Origin: Onchocerca volvulus
Lineage: Eukaryota > Nematoda > Chromadorea > Rhabditida > Onchocercidae
NCBI GenBank assembly: GCA_000499405.2
Contig: HG738138.1
Coordinates: forward strand, 24,492,894 to 24,556,893
Length of the DNA: 64,000 bases
Direction of reading: 5' to 3'
Shown: positions 1 through 13,244 of the stretch, piece by piece
How positions within the stretch are numbered: the first letter of the stretch is position 1
Layout of the letters: every line of letters starts with the position of its first letter
Made by a program: the position numbers and the translations under genes
Notes under the pieces: generated by a model
Database searches by the model: none
What the model saw: the letters and a program-made list of their open reading frames with translations, nothing else
What the model was told of the DNA's origin: nothing

Positions 1-182
1 CATTTCAACCGATATCATCGATATAGCAGCAATCATGTTAATTGGTAAACAAGTAATCCTTAATTTGAAATTCTTTCAAAAGTAATTTCAGCCTAATGCA
101 AAGTTTCATAAACAATACAAGCTAGATAACTCCAAGAAAAAATTTTTGAGAAGTTTGTAGGAACTATCCAATTAAATTATAC

Positions 183-1548
183 CCGATCTTGTTCAATATT
201 GAAGCTTGCAAGTGCAATTGAAAGGTAGTCGTTAATTTCAGCAACTCCCAAGAGATTTGTCGGTCGCCAAACGCAAGTTTCACGTTCAGTATCATCACAA
301 TAATCATTTTCTGTTGTCCAGTCCTGTACCGGACATTGATAATCGATACCTTCACGAATTTCAAGATTTGTCGGCAAATGGAATGCAGCGTGATCTAGAA
401 AAAATATATATATAAAATATTTTGCGGATTATTTCAGAAATCTGTACTTTACAATCGTCAAGTTTTCAAAATATAGATTACATTACCTGCACTACAAAAC
501 GGCAAATCTCCGTTGAAATCTGAAGAACCAGGTACATCCTCCTCTATCACCACCGTGTCCTCATCATCTCCGCTACTTCGTGGTGTACATTGAAGTTCAG
601 TCTGATCACTGTTTTCTTCATCCACGATATTCTCATTCTCATCGATTTCATCGTTATCCTAAAAAATGAAATACGTTCAGTATCGAGATGCAAAACGAAT
701 TCTAATGTTCTTTTCCGATCTAAAATTCAATTATATTTGCAATCATAAGTCAAAGTTGAACAGTAAATTCTAAGCACAAACGTTTAGATTTGCAAGCCAT
801 TAACTTATGGTCTATGACGATTTCGAAATATCAAATAACAGTTTAATATTTAAAGAAAAATTTTTGAAGAAATTAAAAAGAAAATTTCTTGTTCACATCT
901 CAAAAAATGTTAAAAAAGAGATTACCACAGATACTTTTACGACAATAAAAATTAATTATGAAAAAGTCAAATATTTAAAGTTTAAATATTACAAAAAAGT
1001 CATTCCAAATCAAAGAAGTAAATTAGAAATTGATTTAGGCAAAAAAATAACAGGATATGAAATTCATAATCAAAAAAGTAAGCGATTCACTTTAAAAATT
1101 TCTAAGCTTTGCTAATAAGATAAGAAAAATACGATATAAAATAATCCCAATAGACGGATAAACATTCAAAATTCAACACCAACAACAAAGTTTATAGAAA
1201 CAGCATTTCAGCAATGGAAGGAAACTTCTAAAAATTTCAATGAATAAGAAAAGTAAGACAAAGAAAAAAAATCTGTTTCTATAAACTGTGTTATTATCAT
1301 TTTGTGAATTCCTAGCCCTCATTCGAAAGCAATCAAATCTGAAAAAAGAATAATCATGCTGAAAATCGGCTTAAGTAGCATACGAAGATATAGCTTAAAA
1401 AAAATGCTGATAAGTTTATCAAACTAAAAAATATATTGACGAGGATCAAATATGTGAAAAAAAGAACCTGTCTCGATAATTCCTCGGATCCTTCTTTAAT
1501 TTCTTGATCAATATCAAACTTATCTTGCGTATCACCATTCGATTTCAT
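183..1548 (-). CDS. ELM2-domain chromatin regulator, MIER-like (5' part, runs off left edge)
   Basis: Three exons on the minus strand join in phase: 1468-1548, 487-658 and 183-394. The ATG is at 1548, 12 nt after a possible acceptor, fitting cis- or SL trans-splicing. Exon 1 ends CAG|GTTCTT, exon 2 ends GCAG|GTAATG and exon 3 ends CGG|GTATAA. The first ~75 residues are strongly acidic (for example DNDEIDENENIVDEENSD). Residues ~99-104 (EIREGIDYQC) and ~127-140 (CVWRP..L....INDYL) resemble the start and the W-P/aliphatic block of an ELM2 domain. ELM2 recruits HDAC1/2 and is usually followed by a SANT domain, which would lie outside this window. An acidic N-terminus before ELM2 is typical of MIER proteins. 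The family call rests on about 60 residues, so an MTA/RERE-type relative is possible. The exon structure is firmer than the name. Confidence 0.5.
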
Positions 1549-4500
1549 TTGCGTTTTCTAATCAATAATTCTTTGATACTTTTAGATTCTGGAAAATTGT
1601 CTTCCTATTAATACGATAACCAACTGGTACAAAGAATCTGAAATACAACAATATTTCTTATAAAATACCAGTATTTAATTTCTTTTCAATTTCAAATTCG
1701 GAATCGAACAAAGTTTCTCTACGAATTCATGCTTCATTGAATATTTCCTTCTAAACAATTCCTGACCTATGGAACAATTCCTGTTGACCTTTTGCTAGAA
1801 TGAACACTAGACTAATCATTGCGAATCGCAAATCGACAATGATCGCCCAATTTAATTTATCGATTTTATTCTCAATACAAATGAACCGGAAAAAAGATCA
1901 GAAATAGTTATGTCGGAGTAAATTCCGGATGTAACCGGAAATAAATAAAATTTATTAATTCGACTATTGAGGAAAAAAAATCATTTAAATTATCGATAAT
2001 TAATGATTATATGAATCAAATGAAATAGATGACAAAGTTTTTTTTAGCACTATGCAATAAATTAGATAGAATCTAATAATTACTAATAAAATTTTCAATT
2101 ACAAATATATTCAACTTAATTTATTCATTTAAGCCTCAATTATCCTTTCATATCAATCTACCATTTGCGTCAATTTATCACGGTATACGTAAGGTCACGC
2201 TTGGAACACGTTTGATTTAAATTTAAAAAATCATGTCATTATCGGGATAATAAGCAATGCTGTTGGATCATGTCAATCTATCGTTAGCGTCATTTTGTCA
2301 TGGAATAGTGACGTTTAAGTACACGTTAGGCGTACGTTTGGAACACGTTTGATTTAAATTTAAAAAATCATTATTAAGAGATGCTGTTGGATTGTAAAAT
2401 AGTTCGCAATAGTCAGTAATAAATTAGTCATTATAGAGAGAGGAAGCAGTCGAAATTCATACCTAAAAAGTTACGTCATTTAAGTCAAAGTTAAGTTAAA
2501 TAAGGTTGACCTTAACTTCTAACTGACCTTAACCAACCTATCCATTGACCTTTCCGTGACCATTTAATGTTCTTAAGATTAAAAACATATGGTATTTTGC
2601 GGTTGCCTTTGCTATTGTGATTTCTATCACCGGAAATGAACAAACTGCTTAAGGTAGTATGATGTTGGAGGGAAGAGAAAAAGAGAGGATGGGAGAAGTA
2701 TTGGGATTGTGAGATACGGCAAGGATTGATGCGAATGGATAGTGACCGAGAGTAGGTTTCAAATTTCAACAAGCATTTTTTTTTTCTTGTGATCGTAAGC
2801 AGTATTAAATGCAGGAATTCGCGGAGTTTGATGAATTTTTAACAGAAAATTGAGACAAAATAACTGTTATATAAAGGATAGGATTTTCTTACGGGGAAAA
2901 TATCGCGGAGTTTTAAGGATACCGCGGAATTTTGTAAGGTATGTGGGGTTTTTCTTTTTTTTCTTTTTTTTTTTATAAAAAAGACGAAATTAAATTAGGC
3001 TAACAAAAAATAGCTTTCGAATCATTCAATTAAATCATAGAATGAGTAATGAAATTGATTTAAATGAATTTTAAATTTTGATGGTTTGAATTATTAATTG
3101 ATAACAAATTATTCTCGTCGAATCAAAGATCAAATCTAATATCAATTTAATTGATAATTGAATATTGATATACTAATTATCATTATTTTTCATACATTTC
3201 CTTTTATTCGTTATCAAAGCAAATGAATTACAATCTACTATTGTTTGAATCATTTGGAAATTTCGAAATATTTCTCATTTGACCGAATTTTTATTTTTTT
3301 CGAGTTTCCTTCAAAAATTCTCTTTTTTTTTTGATTGATTGATTGATCTGAATGTTTTTTTTTTTTTTTTTAATTTTAAAATTTGTTTCAAACTAAAGCT
3401 GAATATTTTTTGCTAAAAATATATCATCAAAATTTCCTGTTAATTGGTTGTATTCCAATTTTTTTCAAAGTAATTCACTTAATCTAGTTTGTCATAACTT
3501 GATTTTTTAAATTAAATTAAAATAATTAATGAAAAAAAAGAAATGAATTTTTCAAAAAGCAAAAAAAAAAATACATTAGTTGTATTTTGATACATTTTGT
3601 TAGTTTTCAAAAATAAAATTTAACATTTATGACAAAGTTTTTGGTAAAAGAAAATGTTCCACGCATATACATTTATGTCCTCTTTTACACTTTTTTTTTT
3701 TTCAAGATTACTGTATTTCTGATGAAATTTTTAAAGCCGCAGGGTTTTTAAGTAATTTTGAGACAAAAAAAAAAAAAAAAGAAAGTTTACGAAAACAAAG
3801 ATAATACACAAACATTGAATGAACATTTAAAATGATACAATATAACGAAATTTTATGTCGAAGAATTTGACAGTAAAAATGACTGATAGATTGTACGGTA
3901 CAAATCATGGAAACATACTTTTATTTAAAAAAAAAAAAAAAAAAAAAAGAAAAAATGAAAATGAAGATTTGAAAGTTTTTGGATTTTCAAATATTACTAC
4001 GAACTTGAAATTTTTTTTTTGCCCGGAATCGTTCAATATTTTAAATTACTCCCGAAACAAATTTTAATTGCTGACAAGGTATATTTTCTTTTCGAAAACT
4101 TCATGAAATTTATTGCCATCAGAAAATCGATGTATCGTAATGAATTGTACTGTAACCAAACCATAATGATGTACCGTAACCAAACCGTAATGAATTATCG
4201 AGTAATTTTTGATTCAGGATGAAAAATAGTGCTGAAAATATTCTTGATTTTATCATTTTGGACTATTAAAAATTTTTAATCCTGATCAACTTTCCGATTT
4301 ATTTCTGTTTCATTTTACTTTCCGATTCAACCTTACCATTTCATTTCTGTCTTATTTGACTTTCCGGTTCAGACTTTCCGGTATTTGATTTTCCGATTCT
4401 AATTATCAAGAATTGAGGTAAAAAATAAATTCTAAGCATTGTTTATTGATAATTCAGGTGGGTAAAATCATTAATAAAAATAAGATATCATTTTGTTTAG

Positions 4501-5351
4501 CAAAAATTAATTTAGAATTATGAATCAAGAATAAATTTAAATATTACTCGTAAAATCTTGACTTAAACTTACTGAGATTTTTGTAAGCACTTCTATTTTA
4601 TTTGAAATTCAATTTTCTATTCTATTAAGTGAAATTTCAATTGTCAAATATTTTATAACTAAGACATTAATGTTAAAGTAATTATCAACAATTTTTCGGC
4701 CTTATTAATTAAATCCTGATATTTCAATATGTTTTGACAGTTAAAATATATTTCGTTACAATTTTCAAACTACACATCCGTTATTTTTTCTAAATATTTT
4801 GAGAAAAATTTTAAATAATATTTCATTATCAAAAATATTTTATCAAAATATTCCCAAGTTTTTGAACATGTTTAGCAACTTTTCTTCATTTTTTTATTTT
4901 TTATTTTTCTTTCTCTTTCTCTTTTCCAACATAATCATATCAAAATCAATCATAAAATTTCGAATATTTTTGAAATTTTGAATATTTTTGAAAAAAGATC
5001 TAGTTGGTACATGAAAAAGAACATGAAATTCGATAGAAAAATTTAACTTAAAATTTCGACTTTTTTTATTAATTCAAATTTTTTTTCAAATTAACTTACT
5101 GTAAAAATGCTCTTTTATCTTCAAATTCTTTCATCCAATTTTAACCTTTTTCTTTTTTTTGGGTCATTTTTGTATTGCAGCTGTAATGTCACAAAATACC
5201 ACCTTTCATTTCTATCATTTTTGTCCTTCTTCTCTTTACTAGTTTGAAAATTTCGAAAACAGATGGGAGGTTTCATCGACGACAAAACTTGATATCACAA
5301 AAAAAAAAAAAAAAAAATGGAAATACGGATTCATCAACTACGGACAACGAC

Positions 5352-5383
<32 letters not shown>

Positions 5384-5426
5384 CGATCTTAGATACTCTC
5401 GAAGAATCAAGAAATATCGTAACATC
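1549..5426. other. Divergent intergenic region between the ELM2 and IL-17-like genes
   Basis: This 3.9 kb A+T-rich stretch separates two divergently transcribed genes, so both promoters should lie here. It holds a diverged tandem duplication (2151-2392), a TTACGTCA octamer at 2471-2478, and numerous poly(A)/poly(T) runs. Open frames at 2512-2772 (minus) and 3855-4222 (plus) have no recognisable domain and a composition like the surrounding spacer. No further exon is supported. Confidence 0.5.
2151..2392. repeat. Diverged tandem duplication, ~120-137 bp unit
   Basis: Two copies lie end to end. The block around 2151-2183 recurs at 2271-2303 with mismatches. A perfect 34-bp block (starting TTGGAACACGTTTG) occurs at 2201-2234 and 2338-2371. 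ATGCTGTTGGAT occurs at 2257-2268 and 2381-2392. The changing offset (120, 137, 124) shows insertions between copies. No open frame or terminal repeats were seen. Confidence 0.75.
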
Positions 5427-5505
5427 ATGCTATTATCATTATTATTATTATTATCATCATCATTATCATCAATACAACAATTATTATTATTACCAGTACT
5501 GCGAA
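5338..5505 (+). repeat. Trinucleotide repeats at the 5' end of the IL-17-like gene
   Basis: A GAC/AAC triplet tract at about 5343-5385 is followed by ATT/ATC triplet tracts at about 5430-5500. In the gene's frame the first would encode an Asp/Asn run and the second a Leu/Ser-rich hydrophobic stretch. The tracts are probably length-variable and make the exact protein N-terminus uncertain. Confidence 0.8.
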
Positions 5506-8500
5506 TTCTTCGATTACTAAAATTTTCCACTTCATTTACTACTCTTTTACTGATAATATTTCTGATACTATCAGTTCCAATTACCGATGCCAAACATCAT
5601 AAATTTCATTTTGAAAATTTATGCAAAGAACCGAGTGATCTGGTATGTTCAAACATTTTTATCAATATCTTAATAACTTGATATTCTTATCTTATCTGCT
5701 TGATCTTATCAATCTTAGTTATTTGATATCATTATCTTAATTGCTTGATATCATTATCTTAATTGTTTCACTAAATCCGAAAAAAAGAACAAATTTACAT
5801 TTATTCTTAGTCATAATTAGTTTATACTAATCAATTTTAATTAATCATAACTTAGAAATTTTAAAAACAAGGCTTATATCTTGCATTAATATATAATAAA
5901 GTTTACGATCATTTCTAATTATCAATAATACTGAAAATTTCAAAAATTTCAATTTTAATTTCATTAAATTGTAAAAATAAATTATTAATGTACATAATGT
6001 AGGAGATTAATTTAATCAAAATTAATTAAATATCCTTGATATTATCGGAAATATCTGTATTTTGTAAAAAAAAACGATTAGAGTTAAAATGTTTTTATTT
6101 AAAATTTTAACTCTAAAGAAAAAAAAGAATTAATAAAAAAATAAAATTTAATTTAACTCTAATTAGATTAAAATTAAATTAAGTTAAAATTAAATTTCAT
6201 ATTTCATTGTTACATTTTGTAAAATTCAAAATTTTTGGCGCTAAAAAATAAATAAACAAATAAATAAATCTTACAAATGTCTTTTTAAAAGCATTTTGTT
6301 ACAAAAAAAAATTACATAATAGATGATGATCAATTATATTGTAGGGTTTTGAAAAAGGTAGCTGACACAGATTGGAAAGATGATGACAGTTTGAAATGCG
6401 TCATTGTCAATTTATTTAATTAAAATTAAATTAACAAAAAGAAAAAAAAAGGTCATCTAAAATTTCTAACTTCTTGACGTATAATATATAGGTCAATAAT
6501 TGGGTAAAAATGAGTTTGCATTTTAAATTTCAAAAAATAAAAAAGAAAAAAAATTGGATCACAAGCCATTCTTATAATTCTTAACTTTTTTCTATTTCTG
6601 ATATTTCCATCTAACTTCTGATATTTTGTGTCCTTTCTAAATGATGATATTTCGATAATTGAAAAAATTTATAAAATTTTCGTAAAAATTTTTCAGAAAA
6701 TTAATTTCATCATTTTTTTTTTTTTTTTTTAAATTTTTCAGAAAATTAAATTTTTTTGGAAAATTAATTTTATCTATTTTATTAATTTCTTGCACTAGAA
6801 AATTTTAGTATTTCCAGGAATGATTGTTCCGAATAATTTAGCAATTTATAAAAATCGAAATAATTGTTTATAATTATAACTGTTAATGATATAATGATTG
6901 ATTAAGATAATTGATAAAATTAACAATTACAAAACTGTCATAATTATAATTGCAGAAAAAAAAGAAAATTAAAAGTTCCGGTAATTTGTTTTTTTTTTTT
7001 TCCAGAACTGGAAATTATTTCGATGGTTTACTGAAACATCTGAATCAGAAATTCTGGAAATTGGTGATGAAGACTGGAATCCACCGATACCAGAATCAAG
7101 TTTTTGCAACACTGAACCAGTAACAGACATTAATTCTACAACAATGCAACGATCTCTATGTCCATGGCAATGGAAGTTTGTTTTTTTTTTTTTAAATTAT
7201 AAAAAAATAGGTTGTCGAAAAAATGTACTTTTCTCTTTTCTGGAAAAAATTTCTCGAATAGATATTAAAAAATCCGGAAGATTTAATCTTTTTTTGTTTC
7301 AAAATTAAATGAAGCAAAAATCAATTTGTCCTTTTTATGATCATTTCTAATGATTTAATATTTTATTTTTAATTTTCGAAAAAAATCTTGCAACTACAAA
7401 GATATCGTATCGTTCGACAACGAAAAATTTTAATTGAAATGAAAAATTGATGCATAATTAATTGACAAATGATAGAATGGCGCAAAATTTTTCGAATAAG
7501 CTTATATTGCTTGATTTTTTAAAAATTTAAATTTTTAATTATATGAGAACTAATTTCTAGCAAGAACATTAACGAAGTAGAAATGAAATATTGTAAGAAT
7601 TTTATGTTTTTTAATACAGCATTTGAAAATTTAAATGAATTACTCGGAATTCTAATTTAGTCCTACTTTCTAGTATTTATCAAAAAAAAGCTTTCGAGGC
7701 GTAAATTCTAATGATAATAATTTAGATTCTTTATAATTCCTATTAAATTTATAAATGAATACAACTAGATTCAATGAAACAGGGAAGCATAAAAACAATA
7801 ATAGTAATAATAACAATAATGATAATAATAATAATAATGATAAAATTCAACTTTTTTTTTCTACTCATTCATTCAAATATTCCGATTATTATGCTTTTAG
7901 TGATTTGATCTTTTTTAAGTTATTGTTTTATAAATTTCAAATTTATGAAATTAGTTCCGAATTTACTTCTATATTCTTCGACAAGTTTAATTGCTTTCTA
8001 AAACTTTAGATTAAATCATGACGAAAATCGAGAGCCAAAGATTATTTCCGAAGCACATTGTTTATGTCGTCATAGTCGTGGAAGTTCAGGCTCATTTTGT
8101 ATGCCAATTAAACGGCAGGTAAAAATAATTTAGATATTTTAAAAACTTTCCGCGCATGCTGCAAAAATTTTTTGAGCAATAATTTATAAAAGATTTTCGA
8201 ATTATTCATAGATTTTTTCAAGAATACAAATTATTTTATTATTGGCTACAAAATACTTTATCATAAATTGTATAAATTTTGGGTAAGTAGTTACCTGAAA
8301 TTTAAATAATCTTTTGAGAATTTTTGGACAAATTAAGAATTCCTGACAACAATTGTCATTTTTTTTGTCTAGATAGCTGTATTGAAACGAATTCGATGTA
8401 ATCCAACAACCGGATACTACGAATACAGTCGAGCACTTCAAACAATAACTGTTGGATGTCATTCAGTGCTTCCAAGAAGCCAAAAAGCTAGTTCTTTGAC

Positions 8501-8537
8501 GAAATTGTACAGAAAAACTAATATTATTGAAATTTAA
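5427..8537 (+). CDS. Secreted IL-17-family cytokine
   Basis: Four exons join in phase: 5427-5642, 7006-7175, 8010-8118 and 8373-8537 (stop TAA), giving about 219 residues from the ATG at 5427. The frame is open further upstream to 5244 but has no other ATG there. The N-terminus is long and hydrophobic, ending LLLIIFLILSVPITDA, which reads as a signal sequence or anchor. The C-terminal half carries the IL-17 cystine-knot pattern: RSLCPWQWKL, then EAHCLCR...FCMPI, then LKRIRC, then ITVGCH. In the family the R-S-x-x-P-W block opens the fold, E-A-x-C is strand 2 and V-G-C is the last strand. C. elegans has IL-17-type proteins (ILC-17) acting through ILCR receptors in neurons, so a nematode member is expected. 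Function in this worm is inferred: either endogenous neuromodulation or, if released, action on a host. The Cys pattern makes the family call firm. Confidence 0.88.
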
Positions 8538-9721
8538 TGAAATATAAAACAATTAATATCAATCAGCAGTGTTTCTCATCAAAAAGCTATATTTGATGGT
8601 AATTTACTGCATAAAGAATGAATTTTGATTAATAACTAATCTTAAAAAACAAGACATATAAATTAACTAACTTACTTACTTTCGTTTTGTTATTTCTTAT
8701 GTATTTTTTATCAAATATTTTAAGTTCTAAGTGTTTTTAGTACGGTTTAAAGTTTATATGTCTTTATATATATATATGTATATTTCTGGGTTGCATACTC
8801 TAAGCCATTGATTTTGTTTTCATTAATTAAATTGTTTGAAGTTAAAAGAAAAAAATAATAAAAGAAATAGCTTGCAAAATAAAAAAAACATAACAATTTA
8901 TTTTTTTTTATTATTTATTCATGTTTAAAAAACAATCAAGACAAAAATTTATTAAACTTTAAATTTTTCATATCTAGTTTAAAGAAGACATTGAAAAGAA
9001 AAAAGTTCACATTTCGAGATATTTTGTAATTTTCGGATTATTTTTTATAGCAATTGTTTTTAGTTCAAATTACTGCCTATATACCATATTAGTTCAATAT
9101 TTCATTCGTATCAATTTCCTGCAATTTTTTCCTTTTTTTTTTTTTTTTTTTTGATTTAATAAAGATACACGAATATTACTTGTTGATTGCAATGTATAAA
9201 TATCTGAAATGGAATAATTTTTTCTTCTTGCATAATTGAAAAAAGAAAAAAAACTAAATAAAAATAAACAAAAAATACAAAATTTCAATGACAAATTTAG
9301 TTCATCCGTTTCAAGATTTTCTAATGTTTAATACTGATTCAAAATTAACATGCTAACAAGGTATTCGTCAGCAAAATGATGATGAATTTGTTAAAATGAT
9401 ATAAAATTTTCAAATGAAATAATCAATGCATAAAAATTCGCAAAGGATTTACATGCTCAAAACATAAATTCTAGGTTTTCAATAAAAGTCTACTAAAAAT
9501 CGAATATTTGAGCTTATTTATTTATTTATTTATCATTAACATGTTCTTAAATACTACTAAATGAAATCAGAAAAAAAAATGTTTATTTTACATTGAAATG
9601 CACTCATATATTTTAACGACCAAAATGAAAAAAAAAAAAATTTCCCTCTTCCCACAAACACAATGAATTTCCCGTTGCCAAACATACCTTCGAGCGTAAA
9701 AGAAATATAGCTACAAAATTA

Positions 9722-9756
<35 letters not shown>

Positions 9757-12105
9757 AAATTGTAAAATAAAATTTTAAGATGTGAAAAATTTTTCACTGG
9801 CAAAAGAATGTGGGAGTAATGGATTAAAGAAAAAAAAAAAAGATAAATGTAACTAAAAAATAACTCAGAAATCATGTAAATTTTCCAGCTTTTAAAACAA
9901 ATGAAGCTGGGGAAATGAAGAAATTCTAGTTTAAGCTTCCCAAAAAAGCAAGAGAGGTCGTGCTCTTAATGAAGCTCAACCGACTGGAACTGCTTTCTAC
10001 GACAATAAATCAAACAGAACTCTTCCAGAATTTTGATTTTTCCAAGTAATAAATTTTTTATATTGGAACTAAACATTTCTCATAGAAATATGAATAATAT
10101 GCTGATTTTAACATTCTAATGTAAAGTTGGGCTTTATGCAAAGCTGAAGACACATCAAAAACGCTCCATCCAAGCACCTTATGAATCAATACGTAGCACA
10201 CGTTTAAAAATAATATAACGATATCAATAAACACTTCCTTAAAAAATATAATCTGTATGTATGATGTACAAGAATATGTTCTACTTCATGAAGCCAAGAA
10301 ACAAAAGAAAATGAGAAATTGATGTTCAAAATAGGTCATGCAAATGACACGTGCACTGTAAGTTTTCCTAAAAATTAAAATTCAAAAATCAAATTTTTGT
10401 ATCAAAGATTTAGGACAGGAAATAGCAATAAGAGAAAAATAGGTCACCACAATTGATGACAGAAGTTAAAAAATATCTAGCAACATTGACTAACAAAAAT
10501 AATCAACTCTTGATTTATGGTTTGCATTTTGAAGTTTGTCAATACGAAACTAGAAACTATAGTTTCACCACATTCTTGAAAAGATAAATGTTTTTAGACA
10601 GTTGGGCGAATCATAACTTTATGAGATCAAAAATTTTTTCATACAATAGATAAATTCTTCATAGAAAATTTTAAATGGGCAGATAAGGACAGCCAGTAAT
10701 GTTATTTTTCTAATTCGGAAAACAGAAACTTTCAAAAGACGGCATAAGCAAAAAAATATCGCATTTATTTTCACGATTACAAAATGCATAATTTTCTACA
10801 AGCTGCACGAACTTTCAAAATGATAATTTGTTTCCATATTTTCTATGGATATATAAAAACAAACGAACTCATTTAAAATTCCAAATGGCCTGTAAAAAAA
10901 GTAGCATTTTTGTTTACCTATGCTTCTAAAACCAAATCAGTTCCTGTATCTTAGTTTCTTAATCAAAAAAATTTTATTTTAGTCAGTTGTTGAAAAATCA
11001 TTATATTGGAATACTGTAAATACCTAAATCTAAAACCAAATACATACTTCCTCATATGTTGTTAATTGTGGCTGTCTAATAACTATTGTCATTTATAAAC
11101 AAAACTACTTCTTTTCTTATGTCTGATCTAGTTGTTGAGGAAAAAAAATGAATCTGAAATTAAAAAAAAAAAAATAATTCCATGTGATTATAAATAATAT
11201 TTAAAACTCTACAAGGAATAGTCTCAAATAACTTTTCTATTTTAGAAAAAATATTCACTCCCTAAAAATTAAGGCGCTTTTTTTTTCATAGCAGAACTTA
11301 CAAATGTTATCAGTTATTTTTAAGGACTTAATAAGTAGCGTAAATGCACTCCATACTTTTCATTCAATTTAATTCACCGAATATTACACAAAATTTTAAT
11401 GCATTTTTGAACTGATGGCAAACAAACTTTCTCCAAACATTTTACCTATAAAATTTGCACGAAGCATTTTTTGAACCCCCCCCCTCCCCCAAAAAAAAAA
11501 GAAAAGAAAAAAACTTCTATTCGAAATTTATGATCAAAAAGGATCACACTTAGCTCGTAAAAAAGAAAAACGAAACGAAACAAAACAAAAAGTATAAAAA
11601 TTTTAGAAAAAATAACTGACATTGTTTACATTTGTTTATAGCTAATACGTCAAAGGTAGTGGAAAATATTATTTCAAAAAATATCAAACAAAATATTTTT
11701 ACAGCCAGGGTACGGCTATTAATCAAGATATCTGATCTTTATGTGATCCCACTGACATTCTGTACCATCTTATTCAACACCAAAAATTCCATAAGCTTTG
11801 ATTTTGCTTAATATATACTTAGTATAAAGATTGCAGCAAATTATGCATATCTGAATTGATGAATGCATTATTCAAAATTTTAGCTACATATAGTTCCAAA
11901 TGTTTTTAAAACTTTATACTACTAGGAAGAGTCCAAAACAGTTCCAGCAAAGCAATGGAATATTCCTGATAATCAACAAAAAATATCGATAGTAAGTTAA
12001 GCCTGAATACTTCTAAATCAACTCTTCAAGTTCATCTTTGATATTGAAAACAAGTCCATTTCAAAAGAAACTAACTAAGATCTTTCAAGAAAATAATTCA
12101 AACAA
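8538..12105. other. Convergent intergenic region, IL-17-like and PP2C 3' ends
   Basis: Both flanking genes end toward this 3.6 kb stretch, so it should hold their 3' UTRs and terminators. It contains a 31-nt A run (9724-9754), a nine-C run followed by T and five C then poly(A) (11476-11500), and many shorter A/T runs. No coding exon, tRNA or repeat family was recognised. Confidence 0.5.
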
Positions 12106-13168
12106 TCAAGTTCTTCCAGGCGAAGATGAAGCCGAGCGCGTTTTTTCATTATTTACTTCACGTTCCGCTAAAATGCGGTCAACAACTGATCGTGCTGCAT
12201 GGATGCTGGCACCTGTCGGACAGGCTTGTGTCACTTCCCCACCTAATTCACGCATTATAAATTCCGCATCCACATGTGATTGCTTCCCATGCTCTTCAAG
12301 AATTTCTGAAAAATAAACTTCTACGAATTACAGGAGAATTATGTCACAAAGATGATCAAGAAAAACAAAAAAAAATTTATAATTATGGATAAATGATAAA
12401 TTTTACTATTATTAATCTTTCACTACCATTTTGCATGGTTAACCAACATATATAATGGTGTACTTTCATTCTTTGAAACTCCATATTATACTTCAAATGT
12501 TCGGTTATAATCTATAGCTTACTAATTCGTGAAAAAGAAAAAACGATAGAAATGGATCCATACAAATAAAGACAATAATTATCATTATGTAAAATAAGTT
12601 CCTGAAAAAAAGACAATAATTATCATTCTGTAAAATAAGTTTCTAAAAAAAAAAACCTTGTACTCGTTCACAAATCTTTTGTTTCCACCCATTTTCTTTT
12701 TTTACTGCTTCTGGATCAACTTTTGGTGCTGCATCAAAACAGACAAGTATAATAGTCATGTTATCTCGTGAGCCTTTCGATAAACAGGCATCCAACACCT
12801 GAAAGAAATTCAACAATCTTTACAAATCATTTGACAGAAAACTTATCGAAATTCTTAATATAGTTTACAAGTATTTGTAACTTTGAACGATCGTGTAGGT
12901 AAAATATCTGCTGAAATTATAACAAGCAAGAAATCAATATCAATAGCTCTGTTACGATATCTTGAATTAGCTAATTGTTCTGAATCTAAAATTTTGAGAA
13001 ACCTTGTAGCTTTAAATTGCTTCAAAAGGAAGAAACTTAAATATGAATTATAAAAATGAAGATATCAATTTTTGATTAATATTCTGGCTGGGTTCTGATG
13101 TGTTTGCGAATATTCCAGCATTGGATCAAACAATACCGAAGATGATATGAGCCTCGAAAAAAAAGAAA

Positions 13169-13244
<76 letters not shown>

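Noticed and set aside
807..1115. 102-codon plus-strand ORF, Lys-rich
   Set aside because: It lies inside intron 1 of the ELM2 gene on the opposite strand, has spacer-like A-rich codons and no recognisable domain.
2512..2772. 86-codon minus-strand ORF
   Set aside because: No family, no splice context and low-complexity composition; treated as chance.
5244..5426. Upstream extension of the IL-17-like frame
   Set aside because: It begins with TTG, not ATG, and is mostly poly-Lys/poly-Asp from simple repeats; the ATG at 5427 was preferred.
5317..5520. Plus-strand ORF of poly-Thr and Tyr/His
   Set aside because: It is the triplet repeat read in the wrong frame; the frame encoding the hydrophobic leader continues into the cytokine exons.
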